Source of the DNA: Lanius collurio
Taxonomy: Eukaryota; Chordata; Aves; Passeriformes; Laniidae
Direction: 5' to 3'
Length of the DNA: 64,000 nt
Assembly: GCA_020086605.1 (NCBI GenBank)
Contig: JACBWW010000004.1
Span: 40,624,819 to 40,688,818 of the forward strand
Part shown: piece after piece, positions 48,096-61,650 of the stretch
How the letters are laid out: every line of letters begins with the position of its first letter
Numbering within the stretch: the first letter of the stretch is position 1
The notes under the pieces: generated by a model
What the model saw: only the letters and a program-made list of their open reading frames with translations
Database searches by the model: none
What the model was told of the DNA's origin: nothing
Program-made: the position numbers and the translations under genes

Positions 48096-51000
48096 ATACA
48101 GGTGCTAAACTAGTGCAAAATCAAAAAGGCAACCCTATTGCTGTCTCTATTGCCAGGCCTGTGTCTTCAACAGCTATTTCTGTGACTTCTGCCATGGAAA
48201 CGCAGAATCATCTTTGTCAGGAAGTTAGTGATCCCTCCAGGGTATGCATTCCCAATCTGTATTATTAATTGTTGGTATGTTCTGATGCAGTGGCTTAGTT
48301 GTTAACATGGAAGTAAAACATAACTTTGAAACATCATCAGACACAATCTGTGTGACAATCTGTCACTTAAAGGTAATAGTAAAGGAATAGTAATTCCCAG
48401 ACAGAATATCAAGGAACTGCAACCTGGCTTTTGTCTCTACAAGTTCCTAATAACTTTTTCAAATTCCTAGTGGATGGCTAAGGGGGATATTGGAAATAAG
48501 GAGGTCATTCCATCATGCTTGGAAATCCACTAATTTCGGGAAAAATTGGTAAAATGATTTAAAAACCACCTGTCACTTTGTTGATGCTGTTACAGCTGTA
48601 GCCCTGTACAGTGCCCCGTGCTGGGGTGGATGTGGGAAGGGGCTGGGTGATGCCTGTGGTGCTCCCTGCGACAGTGGTGCTGGGTTTTGTGAGCCAGCAC
48701 AAACAGGGCTGAGGACGTGGCTGCTGGATCCCGTGGCGGGAGCATGGCTGGGTTCTGCAGCCTGTTAATGATACCTTCAAATGATAACCCTTGAGAATGA
48801 GCTTTGTGGGTTAGGAACGGGGTGGAATTGTTAGTAATACTGACAGGTGCCAGCAGAGGGCATTCGGAAACTTGGCTTTTCTGCTCATTTATCTTCCAAC
48901 AGATAGGGCCCCTGTGCAATTTCTGTGTGAAGACGATGGTGCCTTCTGTGTTGGTACAGACCTATGGTGAAGGAAAAACTTAGGGGTTTACTGTTTGTTT
49001 TGGTTTGGGTTTAGTTAACATGCAGAATATCAGCAATAAACTATGTATTTCAGAATAATTTCCAAGTTAGAAGTAAGTATTGAACCAGAAAGGCAGGAAG
49101 CCCCCACTTTCATCAGAAGGGAGTATTTGGGTGTGAGGTAGGAAAAAAGGCCAAGAGAAAGGAAGTGAAGAAACAGCATATTTTCTATGTGTTTGTTATT
49201 TGTAAATTAGCAATCTAAACTGGAACCTCGTTGCTTGATATGAATTATCACATTTATTAGAGAGCAATTGCAGTTCCTCTGTCCTAGTGTTACAAGCATA
49301 AGGCTCTCAGCAACCACTTTTAGACCAATACTCTGTCTTGAGTACCAAGAAAATTAGATGTGCAGTCGTGATATAAAAAGACCAAATAGTGACTCTTTGT
49401 GTTCATGATCAAAAATCCAGTTGCATTTCTATTGATTATGGCTTTTGTTACTTGCAGTGGGGTATGGGACATGGTGTACTATACAAAAGGTGTCTCACCA
49501 GCAACAGATTTGGAGAGAGCTGTTGTTAAAGCCCAGATCAATGAGTAAATGTACAAAGGCATTAAAGCATAAGACCATTTAATAAAAATGCTTTTCTGTT
49601 CTCATGCTTTGATCAAATAATTCCTATCCATCAGCTTTGATTCAGGCTCTGGCAGCATCTTTCTTGAAGAGACTTTTACTGGACTTTTGAAAAAGACAGT
49701 CTTATGTGGGGGGTGCTGGTGAAACCAACTGAAGTGCATTTCTCACCTTTGCAGTATGATAAAAGGCTCTAGGACTGTGAGGCTATGAAGGTTTCCAGCT
49801 TTTTTATCTCTTTGGAAAAAAATTAATAAAAATAGGGGAAAAGTATTTTTTAAGCTGTTTAAAGATACTTTAAGTGGACTTGTTTGTGGTTCCTTTGTTT
49901 GCTACTGTGCATGCTAAAATATTACAGATGTGAATTTTAATATAAAGGATGGTTTTATTCCATATACTAAGCAACTACATTTGGAAATTATTTCCACTAA
50001 ATATAATTTGTTGTAAGGTATGATTTATGCTGCAAATAGGATCTATGAAGCATGCCTTGAAAAAGTGGATGGAACAAGATCTTTCTGTGAGCTGAAAAGA
50101 TACTGTTTTATATTATAAGCATCAGTAGCAAAGACAGAGTGAAAACAAGGAGCAGCTGGAGGGTGCATTTATTGATATATATTTCATATATACTTTAGTT
50201 GCTATAACATCCACTGCCAAAATCCACCTGACATGTCCTTGTATTTTGTTATATCCTTGTGGCAGAGCTGTCCTTTGGCCTTTGAAAAATGTTAGCTTGT
50301 TAGTGAATGTTAGTTTGTACTGCAGCACCTACCTACATTGCATTGCGCTTCTACATGCACACATTATAAAATAATTCTTTGACTTCATCTGAAATAACAT
50401 GCTGAGCCCTTAAACTTGATTATTAACAATGGACTGGTTGGTTTCAAAGGGGTTTGTTTGCACCTTTTCAACATACATACCTATCAGCTGTAAAAAGGGA
50501 ACTTTTCCTCCGTGGAGACTTGTCATTGTGGCTTGTTCCCTCCTTGCAAACATGCTTGAATATCTTGAGACAGGGGCTGTCGAGAAAGGAAAGGCAGAGC
50601 AGGGCTTGGGGTAGACTCTCTGCAATTGACTGAAGCCTTGGACAAGTGGTTCCAGTGCTGTGGATTTTCATCAGCATGGTGGGAATGCAGTAGCTGCCAC
50701 TCTGGAAAGCTGTATGCTTTGGAAATATGAAGCTGTTCTGTATCTTTTGCCCAAATCCAATGTAATTCTTGGCTTTGACTGTGTGGCTAGCAGCTCCTTT
50801 TGGTATGTGGGTTTTTTTAAGCAAAGTTAAAATACTTCCTATGTGATGACAGCATGTCTCACTCCTTTTCACTATCACCACCTGTGCCTACTGTTTCCCC
50901 TTTTCTGTAGTGCTTTCTCTCACTTCTATTAAGTGCTGTCTGTTAGTGAGCTTCTTCAGGACAATGCCAAGATAATGGAAATGTGGGACACCTCTATTTC

Positions 51001-52859
51001 CATTTTCAGACCTGTCTCAAAGGAATCAAACCAACACATGGGTTGTAATACTTGTTCTGGTTAAAGTGAGTTTTCATCGAGACAGTGTAATGATAGAGCA
51101 CAGTGTAAGTAACACTGGAATGACTAACTGTATGTAATTGCTCTTTTAGTAAAAGCAGAAAACACTTTAGTGAAGACTAGTAGTTGTTATAATGGTAATT
51201 AACAGTAAAGTTAGAAAAGCTCTTTCTTGGAACCCGCTAACGCCATTGAAAAGCACCTTGGAATGCATTATGTGTTAGCGAGTTTGTGTTCATGTCCCTG
51301 TGCTCATAACCCTATGTCAGGTGTGTGCTGCGTACCTCCTCCTTGTCATTATCATAATGCTGTTCCTGCTATGTCATAGAGCATGTCCATCTGTAGTAGT
51401 GTTGCACTGCTACCTAGAAGCCTCAAGAAGCTGATGGGAGATAGTATTAAAAAAATAGGGCTGGTGAGTGGAACTGAAGCACAGGGATTGAATGCTGTAC
51501 TCAGCAGTGGAAGATTGTGTAGGAAGTGGAATGGCTGAAATGGCTTCAGTCTGAAAGCCTGTGTAATCTTTAGGGACAAAGTCTCAGTCTGTTTTGTTGT
51601 TTCATGTGCAAAGTAGACTGACCCCCATCTTTCCCTTGCTTTTTTCTCAAAAGGTCATATCTAATCCTCTCGTTCAGCACATCAGGAGGCACATCAAGGT
51701 TTTTGAACACTAGAGGCTCAGTGTAGAAGGGCAGCTGTCAGTAAGGTAGCTGCAGATGTCTGATATTTAGCTCTTTCACATCTACAGGGAGATGACTTTG
51801 TTATTCTCTAAATGAAAAAGTTTCTCTCAAGTTTGCCTGTGTGCTCTTCAGTCTCATAGCCAGACTTCCCACTGACTTCAGTGTATGCTGGATTGGCCCA
51901 CATAGGGAGAAGGAAAAGACATTTGAATTTTGGAATAAGCACTAGCTGAGCTGATAAATCACAGTAGCTTTCTCACTGCCATGGCCATGTTGGTCCTTAC
52001 CCCAGGGAGCTGTTCTTCCCCCTCTTTTATCTGCTTTAGGGAAATTTCCATGCAATATTGCACTGTCCAGTGTCCTGGGCTGTCTTTATTCAGACCATGT
52101 ATCTTCCAAAAACACTTTGAAAAGCATAAAACAGAGGTGTGATGAACAGTCTGATACAGAATAAACAATGGAATTCAGCAGCAATGGGAGGCTATAACAA
52201 AACATATACTTGGCAGCAGTGCCATGCTACCCCTTTGCCTGGAAGGAAAATGAAATCTAAAAGACAGCCTCTCAGATGAAGCTGGCTCTGGTACGTGGAT
52301 TGGCAGGTAGCAAGTAACAGTGTGAAGTGACTTGTGGCCCTTCCTGGCTGCTCGCCTTGAGCGGGAAGGGGGATGGCTGTGCTTGCAGATGGAGGAGCAG
52401 GAGGAAGTCCAACACTGTGACATGTCAGGGTCCCCTGTAGATGCTGAGGCCAGGCTGGCAGCTGATTCTCCAGCGAGGGTGATGACAGCTTGGGGGAGGG
52501 GCATCTCACCTGTGCCCCAGCAATGTCAACTATGTGAGTCAGACCTTGGCATGCAGAGAGCAACTGAAATGGGTAAATGGAGCCCCTACTCAAAGAAAGG
52601 GAGAATTCTAAGCAGATCCCAGGGCACAGTTCAGAAATGCTTCTGCAGATATTTCTTACTGCATCAACCTGAATGAAAAAGGCAGCATATCCATGGGGGA
52701 GAAATACTTCAGCAGTGGTGCTTACCTGAGTGGAAGCCTCTGCAATTTTAAGATGGTTGGCTGGGTTCTCAATTGGTGTAAGCATCCAGTGCTTTTGATT
52801 TACTTGTAGTTAAGTTGTTTTGCAGTGTCTGGGAATCTTGCTTACACATCTGAATCATG
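48096..52859. other. Long non-coding stretch
   Basis: Unique-looking sequence. A GC-richer patch at about 48590-48760 contains overlapping minus-strand frames without domains. The longest open frame of the window, 197 codons on the minus strand at 52192-52785, lies partly here; it is rich in L, S, P and C and shows no fold signature, signal peptide or splice context. Confidence 0.45.
51869..51901. repeat. Possible ancient amniote LINE relic
   Basis: 'CCCACTGACTTCAGTGTATG' followed by 'CTGGATTGGCCCA' resembles the 'cccattgacttcaatgggagctggatcaggccc' phrase of old CR1/L3 3' ends, as does the relic at 13586 in related form. Very short. Confidence 0.3.
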
Positions 52860-53110
52860 ACTGAGGAGCTCGAGCCGCTGAGGGATTCATATCAGAACTC
52901 AAAGGTTAATTAGCATACGGTGTTAAAAGCAGATGTAGTTGAGGTGAACAGTGCTTCAATGCTCTTATCTTGAGAGTTGTTTGATCCTTGATTCTGAAGA
53001 AGAAAAATGAGCTGGCAAGTTTCCGCTCAACTCTGATAAAAGTCTAACGCCAAAATAAGAAGTTTTAAAATAAATACAAATATCATTAAATTATCAATTT
53101 CTCAGGGGCA
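52860..53110. promoter_or_regulatory. Candidate conserved non-coding element
   Basis: Repeat-free segment with a dense set of homeodomain/POU-like words: 'GGTTAATTAGCATACG' near 52903, 'TCTTATCTTGAG' near 52960, 'CAAATATCATTAAATTATCAA' near 53076. No coding potential. This has the texture of a vertebrate developmental enhancer; the claim is inference from style. Confidence 0.25.
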
Positions 53111-56100
53111 TCAGTGAAGTTCTTAAGAATCTAGCTTTTTGTGAAAGTGTATACACTGACGCATTTTTATTTATATATATTCATTATAAGTGTACATCTG
53201 GAACCAACCTGAAACCTGGAATCCAGTCAGGGTAAAGAAACTGCCACTGTATCATAGAAGAACAGCAAATTGTGAAGCAAACATTTGAAACAGTATTTTC
53301 TGTGACTAAAATATGTTTCTACTAGACTTGTGAGGGAGAGATTTTTACATGTATAGAAGGAAAACAGGCCCCCAGCTTCCACTGAAACCCATCTTTCCTA
53401 TTTATTTAATACATTCCCTGATCATTTTTTTCAAAAAAAATGATAAACTGATTAAACCTAGTCATCTCGTAGATAATCCATAAATGGTGGCATAAGACTT
53501 TCAGTCGCAACAGCATGTACAGTAACTGGCTGCACTGAAAGTCTGCCTTGCAAATACAAGATTGTACTTTATTTGTTGTGTAATGAATTGTTTCTTCACC
53601 TGCAATGCCAAAAGCTGCTGCCATGAACACTACAAAGTGATGATTTGCTTGCTGTCAAGTCACTTTGGACATTTACTATCCTGAAATCCTTGCCTCTCCT
53701 TCCCTCTCCTTTGCACACAAAGTGAGAAATCTGAGCAGTGGGAGCGTTGTTTTCTTACCCTAAAGAGGTGGGAGCTGTGTGAGTGAACATTGATTTCCTT
53801 AAGCAGCCATCAGACGAATCTGCACAAATGGGGCACGGCAGCAAAAGCCCTTTTCCAAAACTCTTCAGTGAGGAGGTGGAGGAGCAGCAACCTTCAGGGT
53901 TGTTTGGAATGGAAACATGGGGGATTTTGGAGGCAGTGCACTTTTGGATCTAGCTGGTGTCAAAAGTGCTGGGGCTGCTGACCTCTGTGTGGGGACTGAC
54001 CTGCCTGTGACCTCTGATGTTGTTTGACAGAGAACTCCTCTTCCAGCTCCAATGAGAGCTGCTGGTGGTCCTGGTCTCATGGGGGCCACCTGGAGTCCAG
54101 AGCAGACCCCAATCCTCCTGTGTTCCTGACCTCTTGGAGGAGGTTGAGGTTCTGACATGGGATATGAGGTACATGTGCAGTTAAATAGATCCTTTTCCCC
54201 TGGGGTATTTTCTTTCCTTTGCAGTCAGAGTTGTGAAGTCTTAGGTTGTCTTGTTGGTCCTGTGTTTTCACGACAGCTCAGAGTGTTATGACAGTAGCAA
54301 TGCCTGCTCCAGAGTTTCTGCCTTGAAAGATCTTTTTTTAAAATCCTAGCCATCAAGCAGTCTACTTAGCTAATTGCCAGAGTTTGTCATACCATGTAAT
54401 TAAGTTTTGGACAGTATTCAGATGCCTCTTCAGGAGTGTGTAAGGATATGTCTGGAACTGCATCTCTTACCACAAAAAATGAGTCACACTTCTGGCTAGC
54501 TCAGACAGAGGTGCAGACATCATTGCAGTAGGTTGGATGGAGGATTTAAGATTAGGAGCTTCTGTAACCTGATCCCACAGAAAAACCCTAGCTAGCCTTG
54601 CTGCCAGTGCGGGGATCTGTTCACAACTGTCTGGGGATGACCAAAGGGATTCTTTTAATCTCATCAGCCTGCTGTTAGGAGCTTGCTTTTTGTAGGCTAA
54701 TAACTGTCCCGGAAGCACAGGCAGCTCTCAAATTAAGACCTGTGTGTTGGGTAGGAAGGATAAGGCTTCAGCATCATGGATTTGAGAGAGCCTTGCTGTC
54801 CACTACTTCTGATGCACAGAGACACAGAGTTCAGGTAATCAAACTCCTTCTCAGGTGTTCATGCACTGCAGAGACGAGCCTGTCTTTGCCTCTGGCTGAA
54901 TGAGATGGGAATAAACCCCAGTGCTCCATTGATCTTGCAAAAAAAAAAGTGTGTATACACAGGTATATATTTTTTTTTCTGGGAAAAATGCCAACATGCT
55001 GCTTCAAATTTTGAGGCATTGCCATCCTGGGTACACTCTATTGAATTTTGGGGTTGTTTTGTTTTTAAAGCCATGTTATAGAAATTAATGTCAACATGAA
55101 AAGTGTTTCTGTTTTTTGTTTAGACTGTAATAACAAAAAATAATCTTTGAGGTCCCCTGAATGCTCAAACATTATTGCAGCATCTGTGCTGTCCTGATTC
55201 ATCCTAAGATTTTCAATAGCATCCTCGTGGAGGTATAATAAAGCATGGCCCTCATTGGAACCTCTCTTCTGTCAGAACTCAGCATGGTCAAAAAAATAAA
55301 CTTCAATCATGAAAAGCTGTTGAAGCTAATTCCTTTGTGCTGCTGTCAGACTGGGAGGAAACAGTCCTATACCATACACAAAAAATCTTCATCTGCTTTT
55401 ATGGTACTTCAAGAAGTGTAGACAAGCAGGGATCCAGCACTGAAATGTTCCTGTTGGAGGGGTACAGGCTTCATCCACAGAGTCCTTGTGTGGATGATTA
55501 AAACAAGCATGCCAGGAGTGGGTTCTCAGCCCAGCCATTTGTGTTGGTTGTGCACATCTCTTACCAAATAGTGGCTCTGTTCCCATAACTGTGTGCCTTT
55601 CTCTGCAGCCCCTTTCAGGGCTGGGGAGGCCTAGGTGAGATGACTGCTGGGTTACCTACTCTGCTCATCATTTCTGGGAACAAGAGCTACTTGTCTTGGA
55701 ATTTCATTGTCTTTGTCTGGAGGAAGCGACCTCCTTTCTCTTGATTGCTCTCCAGCAACCTCTGATTGACCCCATTTCAGATCTACCCAAGGACTGTTGG
55801 AGTTCGCTCTTCTGCTTTTGATTTAAGAGAGCACCTGTAAGTGCAGTTCATCTTTCTAGGTGATAAGTAAAAAGGGGAGATGGAAACAGGCTGAGCCCTG
55901 AAAAGTGCAAAATCTGGGTAGGAAAGGTAAGGGAGAAAAAGTGCTTTTCTTGTTGCTAAAAAGCTGGGGCCATGGAGAGATTTACAGCTATGCTCTATAG
56001 ATCCATGTGGAGTCTGGCAGAGGGCTGGCTGAATTTCTACAGTAGCTCCCACTGATCTGAGGCTCCAGGTCTATCTACCAGCAACAGCCCATTCTTGTTC

Positions 56101-56744
56101 CCAACAGGCAGTCTCTACCCCTTCCTCGCTCCTTAGTGGCTTTCAGTGGCTCCAGCCCCACACAGATCACTTTCCAGCAAGATTTCCCTGCCATTTGTGC
56201 TTCTCTCGTATTTCTTAGGAACTTGGGACATTCTGGCCTCACATGCTATTTTAGCTGTCAGTTGGTAAGAGCTGAAACGTACTGTAAACTTAGATGCATA
56301 ATAGCACATGGGCTCTGTGCATTGATAGGTGGGGCCAGATGATCTTGACATAATCCCTCTGACAGGGTGAGTAAATCCCACCTGGTGTTTGGCAGGAGCA
56401 GAGGAAAGCCTGCAGCTTGGTATTTCCCTGCTGGGGAGGGCAGCCATGAGGGAACATTGCCAGGCTGTGCTCAAACCAGTTATTACTGAGAACCACTGGG
56501 AGTCTAGGAAGAAAAGAGGATGCTTCTGAAGTCAAGTCTGTCTGTTTATGAGCTTCAGAAGGCAGCAGAGACCAGACTGTCCCGAGGGCCAGGGAAAGGG
56601 GAACCTCTTGTGTAATTCCTCTGATCTCTTGGTTTTGTTACGTGGAATTTGTGATCTGTAGTTTAGGATTAAAAAGACCAAAGACCTTTTAAGTATGGAT
56701 TTCATTCCACTGATTGTGTCATCGTCCACAGATGTGGAGCCAGC
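53111..56744. other. Non-coding sequence, nothing recognised
   Basis: Includes a G-rich patch at 53.85-54.15 kb with open frames on both strands but no recognisable domain, and an A-run/(TA)n patch at 54940-54980. No repeat family or gene recognised. Confidence 0.5.
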
Positions 56745-56965
56745 CAGAGTGTATCAGACCCTTCATCAGCTAATTAACTTGAGTTGTCAAGCTGCAATCA
56801 GTGAGCTGCTCTCATACTAAAATAATAATGATGAATTCCTCTCGTCTGAAGCTGTCATCATCCAGCTGCAAGAGGCACGAGCTTGCAGGATCTGTAACTT
56901 ACTCCATGAAGGAAAATCATATTTGCACCTCTGTCTTGCCAAAGCCAACTTTGACTTGGTTCCCT
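56745..56965. promoter_or_regulatory. Candidate conserved non-coding element
   Basis: Contains 'CAGCTAATTAACTTGAG' (homeodomain core) near 56768, 'GTCATCATCCAGCTGCAAGAG' (E-box CAGCTG) near 56854, and 'GGAAAATCATATTTGCACC' near 56911. It sits in unique sequence with no repeat similarity. One frame after an AG at about 56730 is open for some 30 codons, so a short exon cannot be excluded, but the stretch reads more like an enhancer. Confidence 0.28.
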
Positions 56966-57800
56966 TTCTAGCAGAGTTTGCTGTTGGAGCAGCAGCTAAG
57001 GCCAGGCCAGGATTGTGCTGGGCAGGACCAAAGCTGCCATCAGACTGTCAGATGCAGCACTGAGTCCTACTCATTTAAAAGGGTTGTTTTTCTACCTTGA
57101 ATTGTTTGTTGAGGAGCTGGTTTGGTTTCTTTTTGGGTTGCGTTTTTAAAAATGTGTCTGTAAGAGGTGTGCTTCTGTTTAAATTCTTCCCATGGTTGTT
57201 CTGTTAGGCAAGAAAGGTGCTACACATTTCACTGTAGGACAGGGTCTAAGACCTGTCTGAAGGAAAAGGTGTCCAGAATGCCTTTGAGACTGCCCACAGA
57301 GCTGGCAGGCCAGCAGGGAGCTCTTGCAGGCTCTGGTGGGGATGTCAGCCCTTCTTTCCTCCTAGTTTTTGGAGCTTTAATGCCCTATCACATCTGTATG
57401 GTCACACTTGTCACACCTATCCTGTCTTAAACAGATCAATAAAGAAATCTCATTCCACAGTGGTAAAGGGAGTCCTGGACTCAATTCTGCTGCCTCTGTC
57501 TTGCATAAAAAATTGTTACCTCTTCTGAGTATTGCCATTCACAGCATTCCTGCTCTCCACACTATCCAGGCATCAGTGGGGAAGAAGCTTCCTCCAAGAT
57601 TTGTCTGGGCTAAAGCAGTCAGACTTGGGAGGTGTTGAGATTGGAAGAACAGCTTGTGATGATTTCAGTGTGTTTTGGATCAGGCCCCAAACACTGTGTA
57701 CTGTTTGAGTTAGCTTTTGGATGTTTTCAGGTTTTGCTCCTGCAAATACACTAAACATCTTGTTGCTTGGCTTGATTCAGAAGTATGATGTTAGCTTTAT

Positions 57801-57866
57801 AGTGGTTGACCCCTATAGAAATTAATGTTTGGTTTTTTTAGTGATTGACTCCATAGGAATTCCAGG
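57801..57866 (+). repeat. Diverged tandem duplication
   Basis: AGTGGTTGACCCCTATAGAAATT (57801) recurs 39 bases later as AGTGATTGACTCCATAGGAATT (57840) with a few differences. Probably an old local duplication. Confidence 0.5.
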
Positions 57867-60800
57867 CAAAATGGAAGCAAACAAAAATTACTTGTTTGCT
57901 TTATCCAGATGGACTTTGACCACACAATTTGTGTAGCCTTCTAAGAAATAATAACTGGTGTTTACTGTAATGAATCTCTTTGCACAGTATAAACATCACA
58001 AATAGAAATTATAAATGCAGTTCACCCTATACTATAGGTTTGAGTGACACTTGCAAAAGGCTATAAAGCATCTTAATGAAAGTTTTATAGGCTGATAATC
58101 ATGTGTTATTTGAGGTAAATATCATTAGCAATACCAGAGCTATGCAGAAGCTTAGTGTGGTCTTTAGATATCTGAAAATACATGTAAAATAAATATATTT
58201 CTAAAGAGGTCTTCTTTCCTCATCAAATAAGAAATCCTGTTTAAAGACAAGTACAGAATAGAGAAATCAGGAGTCCTGGTTTTTCTTTGTGCATTCCCTG
58301 TACTTTCTGAAAACCATCATGAAACACTTATCCTTTTTCTTTGGAAAAGCTCCTTTTCAGATGGCTTCTTGGTGATTTGATGCAGAATAATTTTTTAGTG
58401 TATGAATCTGCCTTCATAAGCATCCTCATAAATATAACACAGCAAACAAACTGCTTGGAGGTCAGACTGCAGAAGAGGTTGACCTTGCATTTTTAGCAGT
58501 TTAGTGTATGTTAGAGCTTAGTTTTAGCGGGATTAAATTTTGCAAAGGTCCTGCAACAAGTATTTCTTACAGAGTGGGAATATCTGAATGCCTACTACAG
58601 ACTAATAGGAAACACTGAGCACAAATGCTCAAGTGCAATTTAGGCACAAATTTGGTGTTGATTAAATCCAGAATCTTAGCCAGTGTGCAAAAATAGGTGA
58701 TGACTTTAAAGACTAAACAGATACTTTGGCAGTACCTTTGCAATGAGCATCTTAATTTAGGCACTGATTATCTTTCATTCTTTATCATTAAAGCTTGAAG
58801 TTATATGCTTATTTCTGTCCAAACAAAGCCTCCATGATTAAAGTTAAATAGCATTAAGCACCTTAATAAATAAAGATGAGTTTCTCATTTTTTTTTTAAG
58901 TCATCTTGAGTCTGCTGTACTAGAGCTTCTGTATTATGTTTTAGTAACTGAATTTAAGTATGTTTTGCAGAAAGGGTTTCACACCTCTGCTGCATTAAAA
59001 TACAGATGCCTCTTCTTTGTGTGTAGGTGTACCCTTAGGAACATGAGTTTACTTACCAATTTTGACAGCAACATATAAAAAAGAGCTGGATTGTGGTGAT
59101 GTGAACAAGTAAATACAAATTTATGGCTTAAAGTGCAGGTGATTCTTTATATTCCAAAAGAACATTTTTATTTCAAGCATTATCACTATTGTACTCACTA
59201 ATATGTCTGTTAGTGTAAATCCTAGACTATTGTTTTAAATTGTTCACTTGTGTTATCTGTTCAAATATGTATTTAAATGTGTGTCTGCTGCTAGCAGTCC
59301 TTAAGTTTTGACTGTTCACTGTTAAAATGCTCAGAATAGCAAATCAGAAAGCCAAAGCTTGTGATCCTTCCCAGAATTATTTCTGGTTTTTATTTTTAAT
59401 AGCAGAAGCTCATTTATTTTTGCTTGAATGGTTACAGAGATGTCAAGGATAAGAGATCCACTGCTGTTTACTTTTACTATGTGGGATGATACAATCCCGT
59501 GATTCCATACAATATTAAGAAAAGAAAAAAATAGCTGATAATCTAATATATAAGAAGATATATGGCCACTTGCATTTACTTTGTACAACTTCATTGCATT
59601 TTCATATATATATTTAATTATCACAGAGTGGTTTTGTTTATTATTCCCTTTCAAATAGTCTTTCAATTTGTTGGAGGCTCACACCTTGCATTGCAAGAAA
59701 TGCATTGAGTTGGTGTGACATAACTTCCATATCATAAAAAATTTTGCTTACTCCAAGAAGTTATCTTTCAAGATGAAAAGAAGTACATCTATTGCTCCCT
59801 TACAGAGGTTATTTTCAGTCCCTTTTTTAAAAAGTAAGTGCAGTTAGGGGGGAGCCTAAGGAAGCAAATTGAGGACTTTTGGCTATGAAGAGAAGGATGC
59901 AGGCCCAGCAGTGCAGCAGCAGCGATCACTTCTCTGGCCAGACCTGGGGTCTTGGCATGCTTGCTCACATCTGCTGACTGAGCTGTTGGTAGGAGAGTTC
60001 CTCACCCCATTTCAAGCCCAGTTCTTTTGGCTGAAGGCACCTCCCAGCCAGCAGATCTGCAGATCAGCAGCCTCAAAGATGTGTGCTCAAGGAAGATTTC
60101 CATCCACTACAGCAGCATGTGCAGAGTCCAGCTTGATCTGAAGCCTTTGCAACACTGCATTTCTCCTACTTGTGTACAATCCCACTCGTGAAAGAATTTA
60201 AATGTGTACTTAGTGTGCTTACTATTTTAGAACACGAATGTCTCAAAGCAGTGAAAACTGTGGTCGAGTACTCAGTTGAAATGGGCTCAACATGACCTGA
60301 TTCTCAAATGTGCTGAGCGCTCGCTTGGGTGCCTGTGAGGTCAGTGAGCGCTTCTGGGCCTTCATTGCTTTGGAAATGGAGCTGAAATATGGTTATATGA
60401 ACTTTGCTTCATGCTTATATGCGTGCAAAACCTTAGTCTTGTTTTTAAGGATGCAAGACAAGTAGAGAATCCATTTTGAATCTCCAAGGAAAAAATCCAT
60501 AAAGATGTTAAAAGGCAGACAGTAGTTAGTGAACATCATTCAGTCCTTGAATTTTTTTAAGTCGTTGTTTTGTTTTGTCTGCTTCTGCTTTCACAACAAC
60601 TTTCTCCTTTCATTGGAACTGTGCAGTTTAAAGATTTTCATGTCTGATTACTTTATACTTGACAGAAAGATTCCGAGTACCACATGAGTGTTTGAAGTGG
60701 TATTTCTTTGAACATCAGCTGATCTCTCAGGTTAGAGAAAGTAATCTGATTTTAAGAAAACTAGCACACAAATTGCATCTGTGCTGCTAAGACCTGCTGA

Positions 60801-61590
60801 CACTGCAAAGATAGGTCTTGACAAAAGTTTTATTTGGGCTACAACTCTTCTTGTACAGGGTGTCAGATGGGTTCTTTATTTCCGCTCTTTCATTCTTTAT
60901 TACTGAAGACATAAAGAGGGAAATGGGGCTTCTGCTTCTTCAGGAGTTCACAGACTGGCACTGCTTGTCTTTACTCTGCAGCAATAATCCTCTCTGTGCA
61001 GGGCTCAAATATGCAGAATTTGCTGGGGAAACAAGGAATGTCCTTACTCTAAAATTTTTACTATTGGACAAAAAAATCATTAGCAGGATGACAAAAGCCC
61101 AGAAAGCACAAATGGCAAGGGAGCTCTGTGGTGCACAGGGTTTTGGGGGCCAATAGCAGGTAATTTAAAAAGAGATTTTATTTGTTTAGTCTGACATGGC
61201 ACCAGCTATTCTCTGTGTGTACATTTTCAGCACTGTTTGAACACACAGAAGCTCCAGTGTGGGTGAAGGAAATGCCCTTAGTGTGAGTCATGCATGTAGG
61301 AACAGCAGTGAGTCTGAATGCACAGGCAGAGGTGATGGCAGCAGTTATGCAGATGAGAGCACGTAAAAAGGAATGAGGTTTCTGCAAAGTTAGTTGTGCA
61401 CAGGCTTAAATAAAGAGCATTGCTTATCATACCTAGAATATTTGCTCTGTGTATGATTATGTTATTTCCATAGCAACTAATTGTGCCATAAACCAAAGAT
61501 CATGACTTCAGGTGACATGTGAGCAGAAGGAGATGAGCTATTAAGTATAGAAGGTTTTTTTTTTTAAATGCAAATTTCCTTATTTATAAA

Positions 61591-61650
61591 GGAAAAAAAA
61601 AAAAAGAAAGAAAATGAAAAAACCAAACAAACAACAAACCAACCAACCCT
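61591..61650 (+). repeat. A-rich / (AAC)n-(AACC)n simple repeat
   Basis: A13 run, then GAAAG units and ACC/AAC-type units ending at 'CCAACCAACCC'. A T11 run at 61555-61565 lies about 25 bases upstream and could pair with the A run. Confidence 0.85.

Noticed and set aside
48590..48919. GC-richer patch with overlapping minus-strand frames as a coding exon
   Set aside because: Few CpGs, frames on the same strand overlap out of phase, histidine/proline/threonine-rich low-information translations.
52192..52785. Longest open frame in the window, 197 codons, minus strand, as a possible gene
   Set aside because: No recognisable domain or motif, composition skewed to L/S/P/C, overlapping frames on both strands, no splice or promoter context. 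A frame of this length is plausible by chance in a locally stop-poor patch.
53870..54165. Glycine/leucine-rich reading (GNMGDFGGSALLDLAGVKS) as a decayed processed pseudogene
   Set aside because: Two or three stops in 90 codons, no parent gene recognised, no A-tail and no target duplication found. Local G-richness explains the composition.
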